A stretch of 64,000 nt of DNA from an uncultured Collinsella sp. (GCA_934654585.1 CAKUGF010000006.1:1-64000), one strand, 5' to 3'. Numbered from the stretch's first letter, positions 1 to 9,595 are shown. Notes: generated by a model not told the origin, from the sequence alone. Translations and numbers: made by a program.

Positions 1-714
1 GACGCGCGTCGCCTTGCGGCTGCTGAGGTTGTGATCGCGCGGCGTATCGTGCGGTTGGCGATTAAGCGCATCGATCCCGACGCGCGACCGGAGATGCGTC
101 ATGTGGAGCGCGTGCTCGCCTGCGTCGCAGCGGGCTCGGGCTCGGTTACGCTTCCTGCGGGAATTGATGCCCGTGTGGAGTTTGGAATGCTGGCGCTCAA
201 GGCCCCGGCGGCGCGCGAGGGCTTAGTGGCCGACTGGATCTCCGTTCCCGGTCGTCTGCCGCTGGGGGCGGGGCGTATGCTGACAGCAGAGCCGGTGGCT
301 GTGGAGCCGGGGTGCGATATCGTGCACCGTGCCCGCGAGCTTGCTGCTGCCGGAGAGGTGGCAGCCATGGTGGATGCGGCGGCCTTGGGTTTTGCCGACC
401 GCGATAGCGAGCGGATGCTAGCCGGCTCGCGCGGGGAGATTCCCGCCGAGGCGCGATTGGCGCGCCTGTGGGTGGATAGCCCTGTGCCGGGAGACGTGAT
501 GTGCCCGTTGGGGATGAACGGTCGAAGCAAGAAAGTGTCAGACCTGTTGAACGAGGCGCGCATTCCTGTTTCAGACCGCTCTGGCGTACCCGTGGTAAGA
601 ACGGCTCCGGGAGGTGCCGTAGTATGGGTCGCGGGCGTTCGCGCGGACGAACGTTTTAAGTGCACGGCGGCGACGCGCGTGGCCTATCTGCTTCGCGTGG
701 TTGACGCGGATTAG
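1..714 (+). CDS. tilS: tRNA(Ile)-lysidine synthase, C-terminal part (5' end outside window)
   Basis: The frame is open from base 1, so the gene starts upstream and only about 237 C-terminal residues are visible. The visible part lacks the N-terminal PP-loop. It has the features of the substrate-binding and C-terminal TilS domains: an end region with a VPGDVMCPLGMNGRSKKVSD-like stretch, then a PVV..APGGAVVWVAGVRADERF strand region. TilS converts the wobble cytidine of tRNA-Ile(CAU) to lysidine, using ATP, in the cytoplasm. The assignment is strengthened by position: tilS is followed by hpt and ftsH here, as in many Gram-positive bacteria. The next gene starts about 150 bp downstream. Confidence 0.85.
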   Translation, partial: DARRLAAAEVVIARRIVRLAIKRIDPDARPEMRHVERVLACVAAGSGSVTLPAGIDARVEFGMLALKAPAAREGLVADWISVPGRLPLGAGRMLTAEPVAVEPGCDIVHRARELAAAGEVAAMVDAAALGFADRDSERMLAGSRGEIPAEARLARLWVDSPVPGDVMCPLGMNGRSKKVSDLLNEARIPVSDRSGVPVVRTAPGGAVVWVAGVRADERFKCTAATRVAYLLRVVDAD

Positions 715-861
715 CTCCTCGCACCAGCTTTTCTGTGCGACGTTGACGGTATTCCCGCGCTGATGGCGTACGGGCTGGTAAATATACCCCGTGCGCTGCT
801 AGAATGTGTAGTTCGCGTCCATGCGGCGGTGCGTGGGCGATAAGCACAAGAAAGGGTTGTC

Positions 862-1410
862 ATGGCTTCTCAACATCCGGATATCGAGAAGGTTCTGTTT
901 ACGCAGGAGGATATCGACGGTATCGTCTCTCGCTTGGGCGAGCAGATTACGCGCGACTACGCGGGTAAGGATCTGGTGCTGATTGCGGTCCTGCGCGGCG
1001 CCGTGGTCTTTATGGGCGACCTGATGCGCAAGATCGAGCTGCCGACCAACATCGATTTCATGGCTGTTTCGAGCTACGGCGACGGTGTGAAGTCTTCGGG
1101 TATCGTGCGTATCATTAAGGACCTGGATATCGACATCCGCGGTCGCGACGTGCTGATCGTCGAGGACATTCTGGACTCGGGCCTGACGCTCAAGTATCTG
1201 ATGAAGAACCTCGAGAGCCGCAAGCCCGCCTCGCTGGAGGTCGCCGCCTTCCTGTGGAAGGACGTTGAGGACCGCGTCTCGGCCGTCACGCCCAAGTATG
1301 TTGGAACCCATTGCCCCGATGCCTTTGTGGTGGGCTACGGCCTCGACTATGCCGAGCGCTATCGCAACCTTCCGTATCTGGGCATTTTGAAACCGGAGGT
1401 TTATTCGTAA
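862..1410 (+). CDS. hpt: hypoxanthine phosphoribosyltransferase
   Basis: A 182-residue enzyme of purine salvage. It transfers phosphoribose from PRPP to hypoxanthine or guanine in the cytoplasm. The PRPP-binding motif VLIVEDILDSGLT lies near residues 97-109. The early VAVLRGAVVF-type loop (here LIAVLRGAVVFMGDL) and the C-terminal FVVGYGLDYAERYRNLPYLG segment are typical of the family. The length is normal. The ATG is preceded by an AAGAAAGGG ribosome-binding site. The stop codon lies one base before the ftsH start, so the two are probably co-transcribed, as in other tilS-hpt-ftsH clusters. Confidence 0.96.
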   Translation: MASQHPDIEKVLFTQEDIDGIVSRLGEQITRDYAGKDLVLIAVLRGAVVFMGDLMRKIELPTNIDFMAVSSYGDGVKSSGIVRIIKDLDIDIRGRDVLIVEDILDSGLTLKYLMKNLESRKPASLEVAAFLWKDVEDRVSAVTPKYVGTHCPDAFVVGYGLDYAERYRNLPYLGILKPEVYS

Positions 1411-1411
1411 G

Positions 1412-3550
1412 ATGCCCGACGACCGTAACGACAACAATTCCCAGACTCCCCGGGACCCAAAGATCCCGGGGATGCCCGGAGGCAAGAAGCCCACGCGTAC
1501 GGGCTGGCTGTATTTTCTTTTGGCTTGCGCGCTTCTGGGCTATGCCTTCTTTAACATGGGCTCCGGCTTTGCCAAGTCCAGCAATACCGTAAAGCTCGCG
1601 ACGAGTGAGATGGTCAGCGCCATCAAGCAGGATCGCGTCGAAGATCTGACCTATACGGTTCAGGACGGAAGCGTGACGGGTCATTACTGGAAGACGAAAA
1701 AGGACAAGGGCGACACGAGCGAGCTCAAGAGCTTTTCCTCGACCTATGTCGGCTCCGATTCGCTTGCCGAGCTCATGGCGGAGCACCCCGATACCAAGTA
1801 CATCGTCAACACCAACGACCCCGATTTTTGGGGCGACTTGGCGATGAGTGTGCTTCCGACGATTGCCCTGATCGCCATCATGTTCTACTTTATGCGCCAG
1901 ATGATGGGTGCCAACAACAGGAACATGCAGTTTGGCAAGACCAACGCCAAGACCAACGAGGCCACGCGCCCCAAGGTCAAGTTTGAGGATGTCGCTGGCG
2001 TGGATGAGGCGGTCGAGGAGCTCGAAGAGATTCGTGACTTCTTGAGCGATCCGGATCGCTATCGCAAGCTGGGCGCCAAGATCCCGCGTGGCGTATTGCT
2101 GGTGGGCCCTCCGGGCACCGGTAAAACGCTGCTGGCCAAGGCCGTTGCCGGCGAGGCGGGCGTGCCGTTCTTTAGCATCTCGGGCTCTGACTTTGTCGAG
2201 ATGTTCGTGGGTGTCGGCGCCAGCCGTGTGCGCGACCTCTTTAAGGAGGCCAAGTCCCAGGCCCCGTCGATCATCTTCATCGATGAGATTGATGCCGTGG
2301 GACGTCAGCGCGGAGCTGGCTTGGGCGGCGGTCACGACGAGCGCGAGCAGACGCTCAACCAGCTGCTGGTCGAGATGGACGGTTTTGAAGAGAGCGAGTC
2401 GGTCATCCTGATCGCCGCGACCAACCGTCCTGACATCCTGGATCCGGCATTGCTGCGTCCCGGTCGTTTTGACCGTCAGGTTACGGTCGACCGTCCGGAT
2501 GTGAAGGGCCGCGAGCAGATCTTGCGCGTGCATGCCGAGAACAAGCCGATGGACGAGGACGTGAAGTTTGAGAAGCTCGCCCAGATGACCGTTGGCTTCA
2601 CCGGCGCCGATCTGGCAAATCTGCTCAACGAGTCTGCACTGCTGGCTGCCCGTCGCCATCGTTCCGTGATTTCGATGGACGAGGTCGAGGAGTCGATGGA
2701 GCGTGTGATTGCCGGTCCGCAGCGCAAGGGTCGTGTGATGACCGAAGCAGAGCGCACCACGATTGCCTACCACGAAAGCGGTCATGCCCTGGTGGGCCAC
2801 ATCCTGGAGCATTCCGATCCGGTTCACAAGATCTCGATTGTCAGCCGCGGCCAGGCGCTGGGCTACACGCTGCAGCTTCCGCAGGAGGACCACTTCCTCA
2901 AGACCAAGAATGAGATGCTCGACGAGCTTGCCGTGTTCTTGGGCGGTCGCGTTGCCGAGGAGCTCATGTGCGACGACATCACGTCGGGCGCGAGCAACGA
3001 TCTGGAGCGTGCGACCAAGATGGCGCGCGAGATGGTCACGCGCCTGGGCATGAGCGAGGAGCTTGGAACGCAGGTGTTTGGCGAGGCACAGCATCAGGTA
3101 TTCCTGGGCCGCGATTACGCCGATCACCAGGATTACTCCGAGGAGACGGCGCGCCGCATCGATATCGAGGTTCAGCGCATCATGCGCGAGGCCCATCGCC
3201 GTGCGGTCGAGATTTTGGATGCCCGCCGCGATCAGCTCGATCTGATGGCCAAGGTGCTGCTCGAGCGCGAGACCGTCGAGGGTGACGCCGTGAACGCCCT
3301 GCTCGACAACGAGTGGGATGCCTATCTTGAGCGCGAGAGCGATATCCTGGCGGCCAAGGAGGAGCGCAATGCCAAGGCGGCCGGCATGCCGACCAAGAAG
3401 CGCGCGCCGCGCATGAGCGAGGAGGAGCTTGCGGCGGACGCTGCGGCATTTGCGCAGGCGGCTATGCAGGAAGATGCCGAAGTCGCATCCGATGATGCCG
3501 ACGATGACTGTGCCGTCAATGCCGGTGCCGACACCGACGACGACAAATAG
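1412..3550 (+). CDS. ftsH: ATP-dependent zinc metalloprotease FtsH
   Basis: A 712-residue membrane-anchored AAA+ protease that degrades damaged or short-lived membrane and cytosolic proteins. Two membrane segments bracket a short extracytoplasmic domain (about residues 30-50 and 148-168). The AAA+ module has Walker A GPPGTGKT near residue 232, Walker [12 protein letters not shown] and the second region of homology [20 protein letters not shown]. The zinc site HESGH is near residue 454. The C-terminal tail is unusually acidic and Ala/Asp-rich. A GGAGGT site inside the end of hpt precedes the ATG. A strong terminator follows the stop. Confidence 0.97.
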   Translation: MPDDRNDNNSQTPRDPKIPGMPGGKKPTRTGWLYFLLACALLGYAFFNMGSGFAKSSNTVKLATSEMVSAIKQDRVEDLTYTVQDGSVTGHYWKTKKDKGDTSELKSFSSTYVGSDSLAELMAEHPDTKYIVNTNDPDFWGDLAMSVLPTIALIAIMFYFMRQMMGANNRNMQFGKTNAKTNEATRPKVKFEDVAGVDEAVEELEEIRDFLSDPDRYRKLGAKIPRGVLLVGPPGTGKTLLAKAVAGEAGVPFFSISGSDFVEMFVGVGASRVRDLFKEAKSQAPSIIFIDEIDAVGRQRGAGLGGGHDEREQTLNQLLVEMDGFEESESVILIAATNRPDILDPALLRPGRFDRQVTVDRPDVKGREQILRVHAENKPMDEDVKFEKLAQMTVGFTGADLANLLNESALLAARRHRSVISMDEVEESMERVIAGPQRKGRVMTEAERTTIAYHESGHALVGHILEHSDPVHKISIVSRGQALGYTLQLPQEDHFLKTKNEMLDELAVFLGGRVAEELMCDDITSGASNDLERATKMAREMVTRLGMSEELGTQVFGEAQHQVFLGRDYADHQDYSEETARRIDIEVQRIMREAHRRAVEILDARRDQLDLMAKVLLERETVEGDAVNALLDNEWDAYLERESDILAAKEERNAKAAGMPTKKRAPRMSEEELAADAAAFAQAAMQEDAEVASDDADDDCAVNAGADTDDDK

Positions 3551-3561
3551 TCTTTGTGGCG

Positions 3562-3594
3562 AAAGCCTCCGCGGGGAAACCTGCGGAGGCTTTT
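3562..3594 (+). terminator. rho-independent terminator after ftsH
   Basis: Arms AAAGCCTCCGC and GCGGAGGCTTTT surround a loop of about 10 bases and end in a T run. It lies about 12 bp after the ftsH stop. Confidence 0.85.
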
Positions 3595-3598
3595 CCTT

Positions 3599-3660
3599 TG
3601 TTGATTGGGGACAGACTTAAATGAGCGTTTTCACGCATTTAAGTCTGTCCCCAATCAACA
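3599..3660. repeat. long intergenic hairpin, 25-bp perfect arms
   Basis: Bases 3599-3623 and 3636-3660 are perfect reverse complements. The stem continues inward after a two-base bulge (GCGT/ACGC). The arms contain GGGGACAGACTT / AAGTCTGTCCCC. It sits between the ftsH terminator and the promoter of the next gene. It is one of several palindromes in this window carrying a GGGACAG/CTGTCCC core. The aminotransferase reading frame can be extended back through it, but that extension is not a credible coding start. Confidence 0.8.
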
Positions 3661-3670
3661 TTGCTGCGGT

Positions 3671-3688
3671 GCTTTGCTCAACTAAAGC
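3671..3688. promoter_or_regulatory. palindromic operator-like site CTTTGCTCAACTAAAG
   Basis: The site matches the pattern CTTTRCTYARYTAAAG, also found upstream of the glutamine-type ABC importer (21872-21891) and ilvE (55881-55896). A TACAAT -10 box follows at 3690-3695, so the site would overlap the promoter spacer and -35. This suggests repression. The regulator is not identified. Confidence 0.5.
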
Positions 3689-3719
3689 GTACAATACCGC
3701 CTATGCGAAAGGGGAACAG

Positions 3720-4910
3720 ATGATTAACGAAACCATGTATGCTCGCGGTGCCGAGAGCTCCATTATCCGCGAGATCTTTAGCTACGGCCTTGAGCGCAAG
3801 GCGCAGATTGGCGCCGAGAACGTATTCGATTTCTCGCTGGGCAACCCGAGCGTTCCAGCTCCTGCTGCCGTCGCGGAGTCTATTAAGAAGGCGCTGGAGC
3901 TGCCGAGCGATCAGCTGCACGGATACACGCCCGCGCCGGGTCTGCCGCAGTGTCGTGCAGCCGTAGCGGAGTCGCTTAACCGTCGTTTTGGCACGGACTA
4001 TGAGGGCAAGGACGTCTTTATGACGGTAGGTGCGGCGGCTTCGCTCACCTGCACGCTCAACGCTATTACCAATCCGGGCGACGAGGTTATTGTTATCGCC
4101 CCGTACTTCCCGGAGTATCGCGTGTGGATTGAGAAGGCTGGCTGTACGGGCGTCGAGGCGCTTGCCAACGAGGACACGTTCCAGCTGAGCGTGGGCAACG
4201 TGCTTAAGGCTATCACCGATAAGACGGCTGCCGTCATCATCGATTCGCCGAACAACCCGACTGGTGCCGTGTATACGCGCGATACGCTGACGCGCCTTGC
4301 CAATGTCTTGCGCGAGGTCAATGCCAAGCGCGACCCCCAGAATCCGATCATGCTGATCTCCGACGAGCCGTACCGTGAGATTGTGTACGGTGCCGAGGTG
4401 CCTTGGGTGCCGTCGATCTACGAGCACACCATCGTGTGCTATTCGTATTCCAAGTCGCTTTCGCTTCCGGGTGAGCGTGTGGGCTGGATTTTGGTTCCCA
4501 ACACGAATCCTCAGGCTTGTCGCCTGATGCCTGCCGTTGCTGGTGCCGCCCGTACGCTGGGCTTTGTGTGCGCACCGGCGCTCTTCCAGCGCGTGATTGT
4601 CGATTGCATCGATGAGCCGAGCGACGTCGAGGCCTATGCTCGTAACCGTAAAGCGCTAACTGGTGCGCTGGCGGAGTATGGCTATACCTATGTTGAGCCG
4701 GATGGAGCTTTTTACCTGTGGGTAAAAGCGCTCGAGCCCGACGCAAACACATTTTGCGAGCGCGCAAAGAAGTATGAGTTGCTCGCGGTTCCCTCGGATA
4801 GCTTTGGTATGCCAGGTTGGTTCCGCTTGGGCTATTGCGTGAGCTATGAGACGATTCTAAACTCGCTGCCCGCGTGGAAGAAGCTGGCTGACGAGTATCG
4901 TTCAAAGTAA
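3720..4910 (+). CDS. pyridoxal-phosphate-dependent aminotransferase (class I/II)
   Basis: A 396-residue fold-type I aminotransferase, probably acting on an amino acid and a 2-oxo acid; substrate not resolved. Family marks are the N-terminal SLGNPSVPAP substrate region, a PDSPNNPTG-type segment (IIDSPNNPTGAVY), ISDEPYREIVY with the cofactor aspartate, and the Schiff-base lysine in SYSKSLSLPGERVGW near residue 245. The C-terminal PSDSFGMPGWFRLGYC motif carries the carboxylate-binding arginine. The ATG at 3720 is chosen because GAAAGGGG lies just upstream and a TACAAT box at 3690. Earlier in-frame starts fall inside a hairpin repeat. It is transcribed alone. Confidence 0.88.
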   Translation: MINETMYARGAESSIIREIFSYGLERKAQIGAENVFDFSLGNPSVPAPAAVAESIKKALELPSDQLHGYTPAPGLPQCRAAVAESLNRRFGTDYEGKDVFMTVGAAASLTCTLNAITNPGDEVIVIAPYFPEYRVWIEKAGCTGVEALANEDTFQLSVGNVLKAITDKTAAVIIDSPNNPTGAVYTRDTLTRLANVLREVNAKRDPQNPIMLISDEPYREIVYGAEVPWVPSIYEHTIVCYSYSKSLSLPGERVGWILVPNTNPQACRLMPAVAGAARTLGFVCAPALFQRVIVDCIDEPSDVEAYARNRKALTGALAEYGYTYVEPDGAFYLWVKALEPDANTFCERAKKYELLAVPSDSFGMPGWFRLGYCVSYETILNSLPAWKKLADEYRSK

Positions 4911-4940
4911 AGCGCTCTGCTTGCAATGTTTTACGTGAAA

Positions 4941-4967
4941 CGGGGTCTGGCATCACGCCGGGCCCCG
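4941..4967 (+). terminator. possible weak terminator after the aminotransferase
   Basis: An 11-bp GC-rich stem with two G-T pairs (CGGGGTCTGGC / GCCGGGCCCCG) and a five-base loop, but no following T run. Confidence 0.35.
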
Positions 4968-5069
4968 TCGCCTATGCCGTTGTGTGATTGGGATGGAATG
5001 GTTTTACGACTATCGAAGGCTATGCGTACAATGAATATACGCGACGGCCATACCGGATAAGGAGACCCG

Positions 5070-5891
5070 ATGCCCTACTTGCTTTCCTGCGATATTCATA
5101 CTCATACGATGTTCTCTGGGCATGCGTATTCGACCATCGACGAGAATGTGTACTGGGCGGCCGAGCGCGGTCTTCAGGTACTTGGTTCGGCCGATCATCT
5201 GAGCTCTATGGTTACGGCTTGCCCCGATGACCTGCGCAGTTATCAGTTTTTTATCAATCAAGATATTTGGCCGCGCATCTGGAGAGGTGTATTGGTGCTC
5301 CGTGGTGCCGAGGCCGATATTGTTTCACTGGACGGCAGCCTGTTTGGCGAGGACACCCCCGTCGACCTCGATATCGCCGGAGATTCGTACAGCCGTCAGC
5401 ATTCTCTGTTCGATTTGGTCACGCGTAATTTGGATTATTTGGTGGCAAGCGTGCATAATCCGCAGATTGCCGAGGGCGCTACCCTTGCCCAGACGACCGA
5501 GATGTACATCAATGCGCTGGAGCATCCCAAGGTATTTATGCTGGGACATACGGGGCGCTCGGGTGTGCCGTTTGATATCGATGAAGTGTTGCTGGCGGCT
5601 AAAGAGAAGCACAAGATTATCGAGATCAACGACCATAGCCTTGAGCACGGTAGCGATACCGAGCATTGGGGCGTGTGCCGCAAGATTGCTGAGCGCTGCG
5701 CCGAGCTGGGCGTTGGCATTGGCGTTTCGACCGATGCCCACATTGGTATGGCGATAGGCAAGCTCGACCATGCGCGCAAGCTGCTCGACGAGATTCACTT
5801 CCCGTTGGACCAGATTGTGACGCGCGATCGCGAGACCCTGCTGCGCGAGATGGCGGCAGCTGGCGTATGCGATCTGCGCAAGAGGATGTAG
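5070..5891 (+). CDS. PHP-domain phosphoesterase (YcdX-like)
   Basis: A 273-residue protein of the polymerase-and-histidinol-phosphatase (PHP) superfamily. These enzymes use a multi-metal centre to cleave phosphoesters. Metal-ligand motifs are visible: DIHTHTMFSGHA near the N-terminus, the SADHLS motif, VASVHNP in the middle, HTGRSG, and VSTDAHIGMAIG near the end. The physiological substrate is unknown. A TACAAT box lies at about 5026 and an AAGGAG ribosome-binding site ends six bases before the ATG. It appears to be a single-gene unit, closed by a strong terminator. Confidence 0.85.
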   Translation: MPYLLSCDIHTHTMFSGHAYSTIDENVYWAAERGLQVLGSADHLSSMVTACPDDLRSYQFFINQDIWPRIWRGVLVLRGAEADIVSLDGSLFGEDTPVDLDIAGDSYSRQHSLFDLVTRNLDYLVASVHNPQIAEGATLAQTTEMYINALEHPKVFMLGHTGRSGVPFDIDEVLLAAKEKHKIIEINDHSLEHGSDTEHWGVCRKIAERCAELGVGIGVSTDAHIGMAIGKLDHARKLLDEIHFPLDQIVTRDRETLLREMAAAGVCDLRKRM

Positions 5892-5912
5892 CGCGCGATA
5901 AACGAGTCAAGG

Positions 5913-5945
5913 AAGGGACGGCCCCGGCGGGCCGTCCCTTCTTGT
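5913..5945 (+). terminator. rho-independent terminator after the PHP gene
   Basis: Arms AAGGGACGGCC / GGCCGTCCCTT followed by CTTGT. The stem is strong and the T run short. Confidence 0.75.
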
Positions 5946-6290
5946 ATCCCAGGGGGATGTAAGGCATGTCCCAATAATCTGGTTCTTCTTGCTCATGGGG
6001 CTTCTTTAGGTGCGCGGGTCGTAGGGTTTAATTATCGGCGCGATGAACGGGCGAGGCAAAGAGGAATAGTGGCAAATCGAGGAGAATGGTCAGGGGGGCC
6101 GTGATAATTCCGCATGGCTCTTAAAGTACGCTTACAATCTGTAGGTTAATTTGTACTTAAATATACATTTAATATAGAGTGGCTAGGATTCTCTGGAGCG
6201 GTCCAAAGCAGCCTGGCTTCGTCACGACGCACTGCAGGACGGTGGGGGGTTGCCATCATTTGGAGGGGTAAGCATAGGCGCGCCAATGGC
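5946..6290. other. long AT-richer leader before the pilus operon
   Basis: No gene is visible. A short repeat GGGATGTAAGGC..GTCCCAA at about 5954-5974 recurs at 19993-20012. From about 6118 the sequence becomes AT-rich and contains a near-palindrome TTAAAGTAC ... GTACTTAA, a likely promoter/operator zone for the sortase-pilin operon. The long leader could hold regulatory RNA structure, but no known riboswitch was recognised. Confidence 0.4.
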
Positions 6291-7073
6291 GTGTCGCGCT
6301 GGAGCGTTTTCGGTAAGGTGCTTGCCGGCGCTGCCATCTCCGCCTGCATAATTGCCTGCCTCGTTGTCGCCTGCGAATGGCGAACCTCTTCTACGTACGA
6401 GAGAATCGCCCATGCAGCCACGACCGCGTCGGATGGCGCCGCCGTTCAATCGGGCGACGCCCTTTCTGTTGACTCCGCGAGCTTGCTGCAGCGAAACGGT
6501 GAGTACGTCGCGTGGCTCACCGTGGACGGTACGTCCGTGAGCCTTCCCGTGGTCAATCCCATAGAAATCCACGCGAGCGGCTGGTACCTCAACCACGATT
6601 TTGACGGCAGCGAGAACTATCTGGGTTGTCCATTCCTCGATGTTCGTTCTCAGGGCGTGGGTGGACGCCACCTCCTCGTGTACGGGCACAACATCGCCAA
6701 CTCCCACGCTATGTTCAGCGATTTGCACATGGCGTATGAGCAGGACACATTCGATAACGTGGGCACCGCGCGGCTCGTGGTGGCGGATGGATCGACGCTT
6801 ACGTTTGAGCCTGCGTTTGCCATGAGCGTGGATGAATCTTACGGAACCGTCCAGCGCTTCGAGTTCGCCGACGGCTCGCAAGTGTTCGACTGGCTCGTTC
6901 AATATGAAGCGGACGCCAGTGCAAGGAGTTCGTCCGCGGACAAGCTTATCGTTTCCGCTGATCGCGTGCTCACGCTCGCCACATGCACGTCTAATACCCC
7001 GGGCCGGCGGTGGAGAACGCTCACCGTGTTCGTGCTTACTTCCGAAAACGGAAGCGAGGCTGCCCATGGCTAA
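6291..7073 (+). CDS. class B sortase
   Basis: A 260-residue membrane transpeptidase that cuts a cell-wall sorting signal after Thr and joins the protein to a nucleophile on the wall or another pilin. There is one N-terminal membrane segment (about residues 8-27). The catalytic triad is visible: His in LLVYGHNIA, Cys in LTLATCTS and Arg in the following GRRWRTLTV strand. Class B features are YLNHDFDGSENYLGCPFLD and the MFSDL segment. It starts the pilus operon and overlaps the class C sortase start by 8 bp. The start is uncertain: GTG at 6291 lies about 22 bases from the best GGAGGGG. Confidence 0.88.
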   Translation: MSRWSVFGKVLAGAAISACIIACLVVACEWRTSSTYERIAHAATTASDGAAVQSGDALSVDSASLLQRNGEYVAWLTVDGTSVSLPVVNPIEIHASGWYLNHDFDGSENYLGCPFLDVRSQGVGGRHLLVYGHNIANSHAMFSDLHMAYEQDTFDNVGTARLVVADGSTLTFEPAFAMSVDESYGTVQRFEFADGSQVFDWLVQYEADASARSSSADKLIVSADRVLTLATCTSNTPGRRWRTLTVFVLTSENGSEAAHG

Positions 7074-7926
7074 GGAGTCCAAGAAGCAGCTCTCGCTCGT
7101 GCGCCGCGTGCTGCCCTATGTGGGCGTGTTGGTCGCGTTGTGCGTCATGCTGTACTATCCCGTGTCCGAGATGATCGATGCCTATAGGCGCGCCGAGGTC
7201 GCGGCAACGCTCGATCTAGAGTCTGAACAGGTGGACGATTCGAGGAAGCAGGAGATGCTTGCCCAGGCTACGGCTTGGAACCGTCTGCTCGCCGGCCTTA
7301 CGCCCGATATGCCCTCCGATGAAATCCTGCCGTATGAACAGCAGCTCTCCGATGGGACTACCGATGCCTTCGCGTACGTGGTCATCCCAAAGATCAACCT
7401 CACCATGCCTCTGTACCACGGCCTTTCCGATGCGGTGCTCTCCGCGGGTGCGGGCCATTCGCCAAATTCGAGCCTGCCCATTGGCGGCGAAAGCACACAC
7501 ACCGTGATATCCGGGCATTCGGGCATGGCGGGTATGCGTGCATTCGACGATGTGCGCCAGCTGGTGCCAGGGGACGTAATCGGCGTACGCGTGCTCGGGG
7601 AGATGCGCTGTTGGCGCGTTACCTCGAGCGAGGTCGTGGATCCCGAGCGGCTTGAAAGCCTGGGCATCCGGGCTGGGGAGGACCTGCTTTCCCTGGTAAC
7701 CTGCACGCCGTACGGAATCAACGAGCAAAGGCTGCTCGTTCATGCCGTGCGTTGCGAAGTCCCCGAGGGGTTCGGGGAGCAAATTCCCGGCCCCGTTGAA
7801 TCCCTTGCCTCTCCACGTGCGATTCCCGCAGTTGCGGGCGTTGCCGTTGTTGTGTTGGTTTGCGTCATTGGTGCCGCGAGGAAACTCGTAGTCCGCCGTC
7901 GGCGCAGGGGGAGCCATGCAGCGTGA
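7066..7926 (+). CDS. class C (pilus-type) sortase
   Basis: A 286-residue sortase, probably the pilin polymerase of the locus. It has an N-terminal membrane segment (about 17-33) and a second hydrophobic C-terminal segment followed by an Arg-rich tail, the class C arrangement. Catalytic residues are His in ISGHSGM, Cys in LVTCTPYG and Arg in NEQRLLVHA. The region before the conserved core (about 65-95) corresponds to the lid, but no canonical DPF/DPW lid motif is evident. ATG 7066 has GAAGCGAGG upstream. Longer in-frame starts would lie deep in the preceding gene. Confidence 0.9.
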   Translation: MAKESKKQLSLVRRVLPYVGVLVALCVMLYYPVSEMIDAYRRAEVAATLDLESEQVDDSRKQEMLAQATAWNRLLAGLTPDMPSDEILPYEQQLSDGTTDAFAYVVIPKINLTMPLYHGLSDAVLSAGAGHSPNSSLPIGGESTHTVISGHSGMAGMRAFDDVRQLVPGDVIGVRVLGEMRCWRVTSSEVVDPERLESLGIRAGEDLLSLVTCTPYGINEQRLLVHAVRCEVPEGFGEQIPGPVESLASPRAIPAVAGVAVVVLVCVIGAARKLVVRRRRRGSHAA

Positions 7927-7978
7927 GGACCACCGTTAATTGTCTTTAAGTAATTGTCCGAGGGGAAGGAACTCAAAT

Positions 7979-9595
7979 ATGTTTAAGTTTGCAAAGAGCG
8001 CTCGCATGGTGTGCACCGCGGGCCTTATTGGCGCCACGGTGTTTGGTTCGGTTGTGATGTGCGCGCCTTTGGCGGCAAGCGCCGAGCCGGCCGGCACGCT
8101 CACCATCGCTAACGCGTCCGTTGGCCGCTACAAGGTGTACCAGTTGTTTGCGGCGGACAATGTGGTGGACGGTGTCATTTCCAACGCGTCGCTCAACGCG
8201 GACAATGCCGACGTGCTCATTTCCGTGCTGGGAGAGTACGGCCTTAACACGTCGACCTTGCCTGCCGACCCTGTTGCGAAGGCTAACGCCGTGGCGGACT
8301 ACCTCGCCAACACGTTGGCCGATAAGCAGCAGGAGGTCGCCAACAAGATCGCCGTCAAGCTTAACTCCGCCGGCAAGGTTGCTCAGACAGTGACCCCCGT
8401 TGATGGCGTGCTCACGGTAACGGGCTTGGACGCGGGCTACTATCTCGTTATGTCTGACGCGTCGGACTCCACATGGGGCGGCACGGGTACGTCCATGACG
8501 AGCGCCATGCTCATTCCCCTTGGTACGAGCGGCGTGAGCGCAACGGCAAAGATCAAGGTTCCCACGCTCGAGAAGTTCGTTAAGGTCGACAACGGCCAGT
8601 GGGATAAGGATTTCTCCGATGTTGCGGACGCCGGCCTGATTGACGGTGCGCTTACCCCCGTGAGCTATAAGCTCGTGGGCACCATGCCCGCCAACATTGC
8701 GGAGTACGGCTCCTACAAGTACATGTTCACCGACGTGATGCCCGAGGGCGTTACCGTCACCGCGGACGAGGTGAAGCCGGGGGGAAGCTGGAAGACCAAG
8801 ATTACGTGCAACGGCGTCGACCTCTCTTCCGCGTTCGACACGAGCGTGTCCGCGGACGGCCGCACGATCGCGTGGTCCTGTGCCGACGTGAAGAAGGCCC
8901 TGCTCGACGCCGGCGTGACCGACCTTGCTGCAGCCAAGGTCGAGGTCTCCTACACCGTTGTGCTGGACGATGCGGACAAGGCCGCGCTTTACAGCGCCCA
9001 GAGCACGCTCGACAAGCCCCAGGTAAACGCTGCCAAGCTTACGTTTTCCAACAATCCGCTAGCTGGGGGAGAGGGTACGACGTCCGATACGCCCGAGGAC
9101 ACGACGAAGCTGTACAGCTACAACCTCGTGATTAACAAGGTGAAGGGTTCCGGCGACGCGCTCACTGGAGCCAAGTTCACACTTACCGCCGCCGACGGAA
9201 AGATTGCCGGCAAGGATATCACGGCGGCGGACAACGGTACGTTCACATTCATCGGTCTCGGAGCTGGCGTTGAGTACACCCTCACCGAGACCACTGTTCC
9301 CTCCGGCATGAAGGCCATCGCGCCCATCAAGTTCACTATTAACGCGACCGCCCAGGATGGCGCTGTCGTAAAGGTAGAGGCGAGCGAGAGCTCCGACCCG
9401 TCAAACGCCGCGACGTTTACGGCATCGGGCTCCACCATAACGGGAACCGTGGTGAACGTGCCTGGTCAGAGCCTGTTCAACACCGGTGCCGAGGGAATCA
9501 CCTTCGGCGTGACGGTTGGCGGCGTTGCCCTCGTGCTCTCTGTGGCCGCAATTCTCAAGAACCGTAAGGACGCGCGTTCCGCAAGCGAGGAATAG
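7979..9595 (+). CDS. isopeptide-type backbone pilin
   Basis: A 538-residue secreted, wall-anchored pilin. The signal peptide ends near SAEPAG (about residue 37). An N-terminal domain is followed by a fimbrial isopeptide-D2-like module (ALTPVSYKLVGTMP..YMFTDVMPEG) and a Cna-B/SpaA-like module (LVINKVKGSGDALTGAKFTL with E-box YTLTETTVPSG). These modules usually carry internal Lys-Asn bonds. The C-terminus is LFNTGAEG, a hydrophobic segment and KNRKD. The sorting motif LFNTG departs from LPXTG. A plausible linkage lysine lies in the TLEKFVK segment. AGGGGAAGGA precedes ATG 7979. Its position after srtC supports the role of major pilin. Confidence 0.88.
   Translation: MFKFAKSARMVCTAGLIGATVFGSVVMCAPLAASAEPAGTLTIANASVGRYKVYQLFAADNVVDGVISNASLNADNADVLISVLGEYGLNTSTLPADPVAKANAVADYLANTLADKQQEVANKIAVKLNSAGKVAQTVTPVDGVLTVTGLDAGYYLVMSDASDSTWGGTGTSMTSAMLIPLGTSGVSATAKIKVPTLEKFVKVDNGQWDKDFSDVADAGLIDGALTPVSYKLVGTMPANIAEYGSYKYMFTDVMPEGVTVTADEVKPGGSWKTKITCNGVDLSSAFDTSVSADGRTIAWSCADVKKALLDAGVTDLAAAKVEVSYTVVLDDADKAALYSAQSTLDKPQVNAAKLTFSNNPLAGGEGTTSDTPEDTTKLYSYNLVINKVKGSGDALTGAKFTLTAADGKIAGKDITAADNGTFTFIGLGAGVEYTLTETTVPSGMKAIAPIKFTINATAQDGAVVKVEASESSDPSNAATFTASGSTITGTVVNVPGQSLFNTGAEGITFGVTVGGVALVLSVAAILKNRKDARSASEE

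Noticed and set aside
1286..3196. A minus-strand open frame of 636 codons over ftsH
   Set aside because: His/Leu-rich antisense shadow of the ftsH codons with no recognisable domain.
3621..3719. Earlier ATG for the aminotransferase
   Set aside because: It lies inside the perfect hairpin and upstream of the -10 box, and the extra residues are not family-like.
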